A stretch of DNA of 64,000 nucleotides from JANSWY01 sp965243755 (GTDB lineage Bacteria > Bacteroidota > Bacteroidia > Cytophagales > Cyclobacteriaceae), in assembly GCA_965243755.1 (NCBI GenBank), contig CBDEVW010000001.1, positions 372,001 to 436,000 on the forward strand, in the 5' to 3' direction. Below are positions 50,848-59,941 of this stretch, piece by piece; the stretch's first letter is position 1, and every line of letters starts with the position of its first letter. Under the pieces are notes generated by a model. It was given only the letters and a program-made list of their open reading frames with translations. It had not been told where the DNA came from and did no database searches. The translations under genes were made by a program, and so were the position numbers.

Positions 50848-50987
50848 TGTCTATAATCGCTTTTGAAAGTATGTGATAAACCGAATGAAATTGTGATGGA
50901 ACGGACCAGACCATTTCATCAGCATGACAGAAAGATACAAAAAGGGGTGGGGGATATTGACAGTGAACATGTATTTCTAATACAGAT

Positions 50988-51578
50988 ATGAATACTTACA
51001 CACACCCTTTTCAGGATTTTATCAATAGCTACAAAACAATCTCCGCCTCAGAATGGAACATCATTGCGCCATGCATTGAATACATTGCTATAGGTCCGGA
51101 AACACCATTTTTGAAAATCGGGGATCATTGCCAGAATCTATATTTCCTGGAATCCGGCACAGTAAAAGTCAGTTATTGTGATCAAGATAAGCTCAAAACA
51201 AAACACTTTATCGAAGGTTCCTTTGCTTTTACATCACTCATTAGCTTCATCGAAAACAAACCCAGTGATGAGCAGTATGAAACAACAGGCCAATGTAAAT
51301 TGTGGAAAATTGATCGTAAAAAAGTCTTTCAACTCATGAAATTAGACATTTGGAATTCATTCTTTTGTATGCTGCTGAAAGACATCCATGCCTATTACAG
51401 TGAGGTGTTACAGCCAATAGGTTCCCTCTCACGGAACGATCAGGAATCTCAAATGACAGAAAAATTATTGAGGGACACGCCCTTGAGTTACCAAAAATCC
51501 TACTTCCAATTGATGACTCATCATGCCATCAAAAAGCTTTTAAAAAATAATTCGCTCGACACTAGTATAGAAATTTAA
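50988..51578 (+). CDS. Crp/Fnr-family protein without clear DNA-binding end
   Basis: A 196-residue protein with a cNMP-binding beta-roll (about 20-120: F-L-K-I-G-D-H-C-Q-N-L-Y-F-L-E-S-G). The C-terminal part is shorter and lacks a typical helix-turn-helix phrase; it ends K-K-L-L-K-N-N-S-L. It may act through protein binding or have a degenerate DNA-binding domain. It is divergent from the LytS kinase with 140 bp between. Confidence 0.72.
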   Translation: MNTYTHPFQDFINSYKTISASEWNIIAPCIEYIAIGPETPFLKIGDHCQNLYFLESGTVKVSYCDQDKLKTKHFIEGSFAFTSLISFIENKPSDEQYETTGQCKLWKIDRKKVFQLMKLDIWNSFFCMLLKDIHAYYSEVLQPIGSLSRNDQESQMTEKLLRDTPLSYQKSYFQLMTHHAIKKLLKNNSLDTSIEI

Positions 51579-51788
51579 AAACACTTCGAAATAGAGGGAA
51601 TTCGTCATGTTTGATTGGTCGTCAATGCTTTGGATTCTGATAATTCTTCAAAGTTTTCTTAAAACCGAGCAGAACAGTTTGGAATGGCAATCCAAAAACT
51701 TAACAAAAGGCAAGTTCTTCGTACTCGTTTGGTGAATTCGTTCGCCACTGCCTAAATTGCCTGAATCATTCAAAAACACTCTGTTGAA

Positions 51789-52706
51789 ATGAAAAAAATA
51801 TTGCTTCTTGCATTTGCCCTGGTAAGTCTTAAGCTTCATGCCCAACTAGGCATTGGAGAATTTGGCAATGGTCCCAGGAAATTCTGGGTGTTTTATGAAG
51901 AAAGTGTCGAGCAGTACTCCGATAACCTGGTAGTATTTCTGCATGGCTTTGCAGCCTCCAACCCCGCCTGCTATGGTGCCTGGATCAGGGAACTGACAGC
52001 AGCAGGCTATGTAGTGATATTCCCAAAATATCAGCAAGGCATGTTTTATCCTGCCACTATAAAATTCCAAAGAAGGGTTGATAAAAATATAAGAAAAGCC
52101 TTTGACAGGTTGCCACAGCAACTTGGAACCAACTTCCAATCAATTTCATTTGTCACACACTCGCTGGGGGGAATCATTGCTTCAAATCTGGCAAATGAAT
52201 ATGGTGCTTCCAATGAATACCAGGTTGCTGGAATGGTACTGGTGCAGCCGGGTTTTAAGTACCTTAAATTGTCAAGGTTAGATCAATATGATCGAATTGA
52301 TACAAAGTGCAAATTGTTATTGATCACCGGAGACAAAGACCTGACTGCTGGTAATAAATTTGCCCGGTACTTGTATGAACATTCCTCACAGATTGAAGAG
52401 AAAGTACTCGTTGAACACTATGACGACCGCAATAACTATGAGAAAGTAAAGTCAGATCATACTTCTCCGATTTCTCCCGACCGTGCATTGGATACAGGAA
52501 ACCGAAATGTTGTTATCAGAGGGGCTCTGAGCATTGGTAAAATTGATCAGGTAGACCGACACGCATATTGGGTACCCACTTTGCGGGTTCTGGGATCAAT
52601 TGCACACGAAGAAACTTTATCATCATCAAGTATTCCAACCTATATGGGCCAATGGGCCGACCATACGCCGGTTAAACCCCTTAAAATCATAAAGTCATCC
52701 AGGTAA
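51789..52706 (+). CDS. Exported alpha/beta hydrolase (esterase/lipase-like)
   Basis: A 305-residue protein with a signal peptide cleaved after residue 18 (L-H-A-Q) and an alpha/beta hydrolase core. The oxyanion segment L-H-G-F is at residues 51-54 and the nucleophile is S125 in T-H-S-L-G-G; D-rich and H-containing loops further on supply the rest of the triad. Likely a periplasmic esterase or lipase. The GNAT gene begins 1 bp after its stop, so they are one operon. The 210-bp leader shows no promoter match. Confidence 0.82.
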   Translation: MKKILLLAFALVSLKLHAQLGIGEFGNGPRKFWVFYEESVEQYSDNLVVFLHGFAASNPACYGAWIRELTAAGYVVIFPKYQQGMFYPATIKFQRRVDKNIRKAFDRLPQQLGTNFQSISFVTHSLGGIIASNLANEYGASNEYQVAGMVLVQPGFKYLKLSRLDQYDRIDTKCKLLLITGDKDLTAGNKFARYLYEHSSQIEEKVLVEHYDDRNNYEKVKSDHTSPISPDRALDTGNRNVVIRGALSIGKIDQVDRHAYWVPTLRVLGSIAHEETLSSSSIPTYMGQWADHTPVKPLKIIKSSR

Positions 52707-52707
52707 T

Positions 52708-53283
52708 ATGACCAATCAGGAACGGAAGCTGGCTATAAAGATCATTACTGAAGCCTTTGATGATAATCCCATGATCAGCCATATCATTGGAGAAGGACCC
52801 AGGCGGGCAGCTAAATTAAAAGCATTGGCGGCATATTCGATCGACTGGTCAATTAGAAGAAATGGTGCCTATTTCTCATCAGACAATACTGGTCTGGCCC
52901 TTTGTTACCAATTCAATCATCATTCGAACAAAATTTCAGATTTGTGGGCGCAAATCCGGTTAGTGCACACCGTGATAGGGTGGCAAAACATAAAGTCTGC
53001 CAGTATCCGGGAGAGCTACAGAAAACAGATAAGACCCACTAATGAAGATTACCTTTACTTCTGGTATCTGGGAGTAAGTAAAGAAGGTGTCGGTGGCAAT
53101 GCTGTCAGGGAACTCAGGGACTTAATATTTGAGAAGTCGAAATCCCTGGGATTACCGATTTATATGGAAACCACGTTACTGAAAAACAAGAAGGTTTATG
53201 AAAGGTATGGGTTTGAAACCTTTCATGAATGGGTTGTACCTGGCACCAGTATCACTATGTGGTTCATGAAGAAAGAACCCTAA
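52708..53283 (+). CDS. GNAT-family N-acetyltransferase
   Basis: A 191-residue acetyltransferase-like protein. The Y-F-W-Y-L-G-V segment and the following G-V-G-G-N-A-V loop are the usual GNAT strand beta4 and acetyl-CoA-binding turn (in variant form), and the end has E-T-T-L-L-K-N...Y-E-R-Y-G-F-E. The substrate is unknown. It starts 1 bp after the hydrolase gene and overlaps the convergent receiver-SpoIIE gene by 4 bp. Confidence 0.8.
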   Translation: MTNQERKLAIKIITEAFDDNPMISHIIGEGPRRAAKLKALAAYSIDWSIRRNGAYFSSDNTGLALCYQFNHHSNKISDLWAQIRLVHTVIGWQNIKSASIRESYRKQIRPTNEDYLYFWYLGVSKEGVGGNAVRELRDLIFEKSKSLGLPIYMETTLLKNKKVYERYGFETFHEWVVPGTSITMWFMKKEP

Positions 53284-54443
53284 ATTTTAATTCCGATGAC
53301 AGTGACATCATCATGCTGGATCTCATTGCCAGCATTGATCCAATTGTCGAACTCTTCTTCGATGTGTGATTTTTGCTGATCGAATGGCATCTTATGAATT
53401 GCGGCGATCATTTCACGAACTTTCTTTGATTTATATTTTTTGTTCTCGTGTCCACCCAGTTGGTTACCAAAACCATTACTTATAAGATAAACAGAATCGC
53501 CTTCTTTCAGCGACATTTTGTGTGTCTCATACGAACGATCCGCCTCCTTCTGATACCCGCCGGCAAACTTCCGGTCTCCCTTCAGCTGAGTCATCTCTCC
53601 GTCCTGGAAAACCAACACAGATGATTTAGCGCCGGCAAATTCCATCTCTTTGGACTTTAGATCAAATAAGCATGCCGATATTTTGATGCCTTCCCGGTCA
53701 CGAATTTCCTCATCAGAGAATTCTGCCAGTAGGAGTTTATTTAGTTCCTGTAAAACAACCTCAGGATGTACAAACCCCTTTTCATCTAATATTCTATGTA
53801 GTAAAACATTGGTCATGGTAGAAAGCAGCGCTCCTGTTATGGAGGGGCCCGGATCACACAAAAACACAAATACCTTGCTGTCTTCCTTATTGTGAGTTAC
53901 CCAATACAAATCACCTGATAAGAGCTCTCTGGGCTTTTCTACCACCAAATTATCGGAAAAATGATCCGTGAGCTCTGCTTTAGGAGGTAGCATGGCGCGC
54001 TGAATCTCCCTGGCATAATGGAGGCTATATTTTACAGACCTGTGTTGTTCTTTGATCAGGTTGTAGGATTTAGACAACTCCAGTGCTGAGTTGAGTCGGG
54101 CGTTCAATTCTGTAGCAACAATTGGTTTCCTCACATAATCAATTGCTCCAGCGTCCAAAGCTTTAGCCAAATCATCCGGGGAAGTCATTTTCCCAGTCGC
54201 GATGATGACCGGAATGTCTTTTGTATCCGCATCCTGTTTGAGGATCTTAACCGCATCAAGCCCATTGATCCCAGGCATTTCCCAATCCATAATGATTGCA
54301 TCAGGAAATTGCGCTTTAGCAATATCAATTCCTTCCTGTCCATTGGAGGCATACAAAAAATTATAAGATTTCTGCTTTAGGATAATGGAGATCATCTCCA
54401 TGTTCAAGGGATCATCATCAACTACCAATATGGTCGAGTTCAT
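53280..54443 (-). CDS. Receiver-SpoIIE-type protein 1, phosphatase motifs altered
   Basis: A 387-residue protein: receiver domain (1-125, phosphoacceptor D53 in I-M-D-W-E-M-P), a linker helix, and a SpoIIE/RsbU PP2C-like domain (about 160-387). Family markers remain: S-G-D-L-Y-W (D178), D197, F-A-G-A, and the final H-D-D-V-T-V-I-G-I (D378-D379). But the usual D-x-x-G-H-G-V-P-G-A motif reads D-P-G-P-S-I-T-G-A, the S/T-D-G segment reads S-N-G (322-324), and the normal G-M-D-I-A is G-I-K-I-S. Metal binding, and so phosphatase activity, may be lost. It is last in the three-gene unit with the propeller kinase. Confidence 0.83.
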   Translation of the reverse strand: MNSTILVVDDDPLNMEMISIILKQKSYNFLYASNGQEGIDIAKAQFPDAIIMDWEMPGINGLDAVKILKQDADTKDIPVIIATGKMTSPDDLAKALDAGAIDYVRKPIVATELNARLNSALELSKSYNLIKEQHRSVKYSLHYAREIQRAMLPPKAELTDHFSDNLVVEKPRELLSGDLYWVTHNKEDSKVFVFLCDPGPSITGALLSTMTNVLLHRILDEKGFVHPEVVLQELNKLLLAEFSDEEIRDREGIKISACLFDLKSKEMEFAGAKSSVLVFQDGEMTQLKGDRKFAGGYQKEADRSYETHKMSLKEGDSVYLISNGFGNQLGGHENKKYKSKKVREMIAAIHKMPFDQQKSHIEEEFDNWINAGNEIQHDDVTVIGIKI

Positions 54444-54478
54444 ATTAAATGCGTTTAATTCTTCTAAATATAGACCAC

Positions 54479-55651
54479 TTACATTTCTATTCCAACAGCA
54501 ATGAAATCGTCATTTTGCCGATTGTCAATATTTCCTGTCCAGCGATGGAATTCACTTTTCAGTTTGTCCCCCTGATCACGGATTGGGGTTTCGTTCATGC
54601 CATTGAGCAAATCAATGATCCGCTGGCTACCATAGGGCTCGTAATCATCTCCACCTTGCTGCAGCTCCAGTCCGTCTGTCAACAGGTAAAGCCGATAGCC
54701 TTTGTGGTACCTGAATTTGTAGGATTTCATCGGCGGTTGATTAAGTCCCAATTCTCCATCACTATCCTGCTTTCCCTCGCCCACAAATGCGACTATCCCT
54801 TCGTCCGGGTCTTTGAGTAAATACAATGTAGACTGGGAACCCGCAAATTGAATGGTCTCCTCCTGAATATCGAATATGCATACAGCGATCTTCACTTCAT
54901 TTTTCGTGGCTTCTACATTCACTCCCAATTCCCCATACAGGTGCCTGTAGATTTCATGTAGAATTTCATGCGCCTGTAAAAACCCCTGCTGCTCTATAAT
55001 TCTTTGTAATTGAAGGTTGATCAATATAGAAATCAGGGCACCCCCTACAGATGGACCTGAGTCAATCAGGATAAGCATTACTTTTCCCTGCAGGTTACTT
55101 CTCAGCCAATACACGTCTCCCTTCACCCCATCTTTGGTGATTTCCAGAATGAAATGTTCTTTGAAATATTGATTGAAGTCTTCACTTTTGGGCAGCATGG
55201 CCTCCTGAATCTCCTGTGCATATTTCAAGCTGGTTTTCATTGCATCGTTTTGCTGCTTGATGAGCTTAAATGACCTGGAAATCTGCAACGATGATGTCAA
55301 TCGGGCAATAAGTTCTGAATCCACGATAGGCTTGCGTAAAAAATCGGTGGCTCCAGCACCTAATGCTACTACAAGATCGTTTGGGGTGGCTACTTTCCCT
55401 GTTGCAATGATGATTGGTATATCCCTGGTCCTGTCGTTTTCTTTAAAAAGTCTGGTGGCTTCAATTCCATTAATTCCGGGCATATCCCAGTCCATAATGA
55501 TGGCGTCCAGGTTGTGTTTTTGACCAATTTCCAGACCTACATCTGCACTGGGGGCATAGAGCAAATAATATTCCTCTTCATTTTTAAGGATATTGGAGAT
55601 CACTTGCAGGTTGGTAGGTTCATCATCAATTACCAATATTGTGGATCTCAT
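54479..55651 (-). CDS. Receiver-SpoIIE-type protein 2
   Basis: A 390-residue paralogue of the protein at 53280-54443 with the same layout: receiver (D54 in I-M-D-W-D-M-P) and PP2C-like domain (about 165-390). The G-H-G motif is again replaced (D197-S-G-P-S-V-G-G-A), and the usual G-M-D-I-A aspartate is K (E-V-K-I-A). T-D-G (325-327) and D381-D382 are kept. So it is less degenerate than its partner. Its ATG overlaps the stop of the propeller kinase by 4 bases, and the next paralogue starts 35 bp later, which implies a recent tandem duplication and shared phosphoryl input. Confidence 0.83.
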   Translation of the reverse strand: MRSTILVIDDEPTNLQVISNILKNEEEYYLLYAPSADVGLEIGQKHNLDAIIMDWDMPGINGIEATRLFKENDRTRDIPIIIATGKVATPNDLVVALGAGATDFLRKPIVDSELIARLTSSLQISRSFKLIKQQNDAMKTSLKYAQEIQEAMLPKSEDFNQYFKEHFILEITKDGVKGDVYWLRSNLQGKVMLILIDSGPSVGGALISILINLQLQRIIEQQGFLQAHEILHEIYRHLYGELGVNVEATKNEVKIAVCIFDIQEETIQFAGSQSTLYLLKDPDEGIVAFVGEGKQDSDGELGLNQPPMKSYKFRYHKGYRLYLLTDGLELQQGGDDYEPYGSQRIIDLLNGMNETPIRDQGDKLKSEFHRWTGNIDNRQNDDFIAVGIEM

Positions 55652-58600
55652 ACTTGCTCTATTAATTCTTTGAACTTTTTAGAATTACTGGAATAGATTG
55701 CGTTCTTAAAGCTTTCCTTCCATTTAGTCAAATTATCATTTTTATTTTCAATTTCTTCTATGATCCTGGAAATTTTGGTGAATTCATAAATTTCATACTG
55801 TCTTAGTTTCTCTACATATTCCAAAAGATAAGCCCTGTCTTCTGCAGTGAGTATCACTCCATTGTCGATTTCATTTACTGCTGCGACTTCCGGCATCTTC
55901 TCTTTGTGGGCCTTTGCTAATGTGAAATAAAAGGTTGCTCCCTGATCAATTTTCGAATAAACGCCTATAAACCCATTATGTGCTTTGATGGCATGTTTAC
56001 AGAAGGTAAGCCCCAATCCCGTAGATGGGGTAATTCCGTATTGCTTTGCTTCCAGCTGCCCATAAGGTGCAAAAATGGACTTCTTCGCGCCCTCTGGTAA
56101 TCCAGGTCCGGAATCTTTAATGGATAGCTGCCAAGACTCAGGCAACTCGTGGGTAGATATCTGAATAACTGCATTAGCCGGTGAAAACTTAATGGCATTG
56201 GTCAACAGGTTGATGATGACACGGGCAATGATCTCCTGGTCTGCATTTACAAAAGCTTCCTTGTCAACCTCCGTTTGAAAAATAATGGATTTCCTGTCTG
56301 CCTGATGTTTAACCTGCTGCAAGGAATAATTGACCAGGTTTCCCAGGTGTATCCGGTCAATTTTCACGGGCATAGTGGTTTCTTCAAACCTATGGATCTC
56401 CAGCATGTTGTTCACCAGATTCAGCATCTGATTGGCAGCCTCTACCACCTCTTGCCGTTCACCCATGTGAAAAATGGTGTTCAATGGATTTTTGAGGTCA
56501 TGAACAATCATGGAGGTCATCTCTTCTTTGTATTTATTGAGCTGCTTGAGCTTATCATTGGATTCCTTTAATTCACCAGTTCTTTTATCCACTATTCGTT
56601 TCAGAATGGTATTCCTTCGCTCAATACTTCTTACCCTGAACTTTACCACACCAAAAATTATCGCAACAATCAGAATGGCAGCCAGGATTTTTGCCCAAAG
56701 GGTGAAATACCATGGAGGATGAACCACCACCTTGATTGAGGTCACCGGATTATCCCAATTGCTTCCTGACTCAGAAGACTTCACTTTGAAGGTATATTCA
56801 CCAGGCGGAATGTTACTGTATGAGGCGTAGGTCCTGTTTCCGACAAAATTCCAGTTGTCCTCATAATTGTCGAGGTAATAGGCATATTGATATTGTTGAT
56901 ACAGTCGATCGTAATTGATAGTAGAAAACTCTAAACCAAATGTCTTATCCTGATAGTCCAGATGGATTTCGCTGGCATATTCAATCGAAGTATTGATAAT
57001 TGATGATTCACGAGGGTTAACATCCTTATACATCACTTGTAATCCCGTCAGAGCAACCCTTGGTTTAGTTTTGGAAATGTCAATACTGTCTGGATGAAAT
57101 ACATTGAACCCATTAGTCCCACCAAGGTAGATTTTGCCAGTTCTCGGACTTACAAATTTTGAATTTCTAACAAACTGGTTTCCTTGTAAACCATCAGTAA
57201 CATCAAAATTTACAAACTCTTCCGTTTTTGGGTCCAATCGGCTTATTCCATCCATTGTGGACACCCATATGATACCATTTTTATCTTCCAGTACGCTTAT
57301 AAGGTTATCATTAACGAGCCCCACCTTTTTGTTGTAGTGAACTAATGAATCATTATCAAGGTAAATTTTATAGAGGCCGAGTGACGTACCGGCCCAAATC
57401 ACATTTTCAAACTTGCTTTTGATCACACATCGAGGTTCGGGCACATTGGTTTTCTCACTGCTCCATTCAAAAAATATTTTATTGATCTGACCATCTTCTA
57501 CCTGCATTAATCCCACACTCTCCAGACAAGCCCATACCTTACCATTTTCCTCCTGGAATATTGAAAAAGCAGGATGGTTTGCTTCAGTGATTTCCTTTTC
57601 TGCTACATCATAGATCACCGTGAATACCCCATCTTTTAGTTTTATTACCCTTCCATCCCATGTTCCAAATATCACTCCTCCATCCAGCGATTCAATGACA
57701 CTAAATACCAGGTTGTTTTGCATCAACCCATTGATGTCCTTGAACTCATAGTGCTTAAATTTTCCATTCTTGTAATGATCCAGCCCCGTTTGATTGGCTA
57801 TCCACAGTGACTGATCCCTGGCTTCAATGATCTGCCAAATGGTATTTGTGTTGTCTCCATATCCAAAGGGGTTGTTCGGGTCGTGCTGAAAATATTCAAA
57901 GTTGCCCTTGTAATACCTGTTCAATCCACCACCTAGTGTCCCTATCCAAATCGAACCGTCACTGGCTTCCAGCACATCGGTCACAAAATCATTATTTAAG
58001 CTTCTCTCTCTGGGATTGTTTCTGAAGGTAATGAAACTACTGAAAGTAATTCTGCATGCTCCGCCACCATAGGTACCAATCCATAAGTAGCCATCCTTGT
58101 CGACAAACAGCGATTCTACGTAGTTGCTACTCAAACTATTCGCATCACCAGGGCTGTTTTTATAGTACTGGTAGTTTCCATTAGACTGCACATTCAAGCC
58201 GCCTCCCCAGGTGCCCAGGTACATCTTGCCTTCATGCACGACACTTGCCAATACTGAATTGTTATTCAAACCCTCCCCTTCCTGAACTCTTTCAACTGAT
58301 ATTATATTTTCATCTGAAACCTCCAGTACAGAATAGCCTTCCTGCCAGGTACCAACCCAAAGCTTCCCGGTGTGATCTTCGGTAATACTAATAACAAAAT
58401 TTCCTGGTACCTTACCCAGGGGATTATCAACATTGAGGCGTACAAACCGACCATCCTGATACAGGTTGAGACCCCCACCATAAGTACCTACCCAAAGCCT
58501 GTTTTTACTGTCAATACATAATGAAAAGACGCCATTATGACTCAGTGATTGCTGGTCACCTGCTTCAAATAGAAATCGCTCGAATTTTCCATCTTTGTAG

Positions 58601-59055
58601 CGGTTCAATCCACCCTCACGCGTGCCAATCCACAGGTGGCCTTCTTTGTCCTTTACCAGGGCTTCAATACTATTATTACTGATGCTGTTGGGGTTTCCAT
58701 CCTCATAGATATGATGGGTAAACTTACCATCTTTCAGGTAGCTTAATCCGCTTCCGAAAGTCCCGATCCATATCCCTCCGTTTTCATCTGCTAAAAGGGA
58801 TCTCACCCGATCTCCAATCAATGAATTGCTATCGCCAGGAATGTTCTGATAGGTGGTGAACTTTTTTCCATCGTACCGCTGCAGGCCCGTGGTTGTACCA
58901 AACCAGATGAAACCATGGTTATCCTGTACTATTGCCCTTACCTGATTATGTGCCAGACCTTCTTTGGTGGTCAGTCGATCAAAACTGATATTGGATTGGC
59001 CATGTGCAAATGACAATATGCCCGCACATATCGTAATTAGTATCGTCCGCTTCAT
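55648..59055 (-). CDS. Beta-propeller (Reg_prop/Y_Y_Y) sensor histidine kinase
   Basis: A 1135-residue sensor. Signal peptide (1-19), about a dozen Reg_prop repeats (G-H-L-W-I-G-T, G-K-L-W-V-G-T, G-Y-L-W-I-G-T and similar) forming two seven-bladed propellers to about residue 690, a Y_Y_Y domain (about 700-785), one transmembrane helix near 790-812, a HisKA domain with H852 in M-I-V-H-D-L-K-N-P-L-N, and a HATPase. Unlike the hybrid (HTCS) type it has no receiver and no AraC domain; a helical tail of about 80 residues follows instead. The next two genes are receiver-SpoIIE proteins, the probable phosphorylation targets. Confidence 0.9.
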   Translation of the reverse strand: MKRTILITICAGILSFAHGQSNISFDRLTTKEGLAHNQVRAIVQDNHGFIWFGTTTGLQRYDGKKFTTYQNIPGDSNSLIGDRVRSLLADENGGIWIGTFGSGLSYLKDGKFTHHIYEDGNPNSISNNSIEALVKDKEGHLWIGTREGGLNRYKDGKFERFLFEAGDQQSLSHNGVFSLCIDSKNRLWVGTYGGGLNLYQDGRFVRLNVDNPLGKVPGNFVISITEDHTGKLWVGTWQEGYSVLEVSDENIISVERVQEGEGLNNNSVLASVVHEGKMYLGTWGGGLNVQSNGNYQYYKNSPGDANSLSSNYVESLFVDKDGYLWIGTYGGGACRITFSSFITFRNNPRERSLNNDFVTDVLEASDGSIWIGTLGGGLNRYYKGNFEYFQHDPNNPFGYGDNTNTIWQIIEARDQSLWIANQTGLDHYKNGKFKHYEFKDINGLMQNNLVFSVIESLDGGVIFGTWDGRVIKLKDGVFTVIYDVAEKEITEANHPAFSIFQEENGKVWACLESVGLMQVEDGQINKIFFEWSSEKTNVPEPRCVIKSKFENVIWAGTSLGLYKIYLDNDSLVHYNKKVGLVNDNLISVLEDKNGIIWVSTMDGISRLDPKTEEFVNFDVTDGLQGNQFVRNSKFVSPRTGKIYLGGTNGFNVFHPDSIDISKTKPRVALTGLQVMYKDVNPRESSIINTSIEYASEIHLDYQDKTFGLEFSTINYDRLYQQYQYAYYLDNYEDNWNFVGNRTYASYSNIPPGEYTFKVKSSESGSNWDNPVTSIKVVVHPPWYFTLWAKILAAILIVAIIFGVVKFRVRSIERRNTILKRIVDKRTGELKESNDKLKQLNKYKEEMTSMIVHDLKNPLNTIFHMGERQEVVEAANQMLNLVNNMLEIHRFEETTMPVKIDRIHLGNLVNYSLQQVKHQADRKSIIFQTEVDKEAFVNADQEIIARVIINLLTNAIKFSPANAVIQISTHELPESWQLSIKDSGPGLPEGAKKSIFAPYGQLEAKQYGITPSTGLGLTFCKHAIKAHNGFIGVYSKIDQGATFYFTLAKAHKEKMPEVAAVNEIDNGVILTAEDRAYLLEYVEKLRQYEIYEFTKISRIIEEIENKNDNLTKWKESFKNAIYSSNSKKFKELIEQV

Positions 59056-59191
59056 TAGATAGTTACCCCCCGTTCTACCTAAGATAACAAGAATGAGTGA
59101 GTTTTGTCTAGCAATGAAATGCCAAAAACCAGCTAGTTCGACGAAATATGAACTTATCCAGACAGGATATTATTTTTATCAGATGTATCTA

Positions 59192-59941
59192 TTAGAGGTC
59201 CATCCACTTTTTAAAGTGACTCACTCTTTCTCGAGCAACAATCACTTCCTGTGGGCAATCCGGCAAAAGCTTCAGCAGTAACCGGCTATTGAAGTAGGTG
59301 TGGATTTCAGCAATTGACTTCAGGGAGATCAATGTTTGTCGGTTTACCCTGTAGAAATCCAATGGGTTTAGCACCTCCTGTACCTGTTCAAGAGATTGAT
59401 CAACCGGCCACCTTTCCCCATCATGTGTGATGAGATAGGTCAATCCATTTTCGTATGTGAAGTATGCGATGGAAGTCACATCGATGGGTTTATACTGATC
59501 TCCCAGTTTCACCAAAAACCTTTTTTTAAAATCTCTGGCAATAATGCGCTCTACCTGAGGAATGTCTACCCGGGGATGTTCATTACTGAATTCCTTAAAC
59601 TTCGCAATTGCTCTCTTAAGGTCTTCCTCTTCCACAGGTTTGAGCAAATAATCAAGGCTATTGTATTGAAAGGCTTTGATGGCGTAATCATCGTACGCGG
59701 TTGTGAAAATTACCGGACACCTGGTCTTTGATTCACGCAACAGGTCAAGCCCGGTACCATCATTCAGTTGTATATCCAAAAAGATCAGATCGGGTGGGCT
59801 GTTGTCACGAAACCATTCCAGAGATGACTCTACAGAATCCAAAATGGCAGCAATTTGAAGTTCGGGTGCTACCTCATTGATCATGTTTTTCAACCGATCA
59901 GCGGATAGTCTTTCATCTTCTACAATTAAAGCCTGAATCAT
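59192..59941 (-). CDS. LytTR-family response regulator (pair 2)
   Basis: A 249-residue regulator with receiver (phosphoacceptor D56 in F-L-D-I-Q-L-N, K of L-K-P-V) and LytTR DNA-binding domain (about 145-249, Y-R-V-N-R-Q-T-L-I segment). The start overlaps the stop of its kinase by 4 bases. The order small secreted protein, kinase, regulator suggests one operon from about 61410 to 59192. Confidence 0.9.
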   Translation of the reverse strand: MIQALIVEDERLSADRLKNMINEVAPELQIAAILDSVESSLEWFRDNSPPDLIFLDIQLNDGTGLDLLRESKTRCPVIFTTAYDDYAIKAFQYNSLDYLLKPVEEEDLKRAIAKFKEFSNEHPRVDIPQVERIIARDFKKRFLVKLGDQYKPIDVTSIAYFTYENGLTYLITHDGERWPVDQSLEQVQEVLNPLDFYRVNRQTLISLKSIAEIHTYFNSRLLLKLLPDCPQEVIVARERVSHFKKWMDL

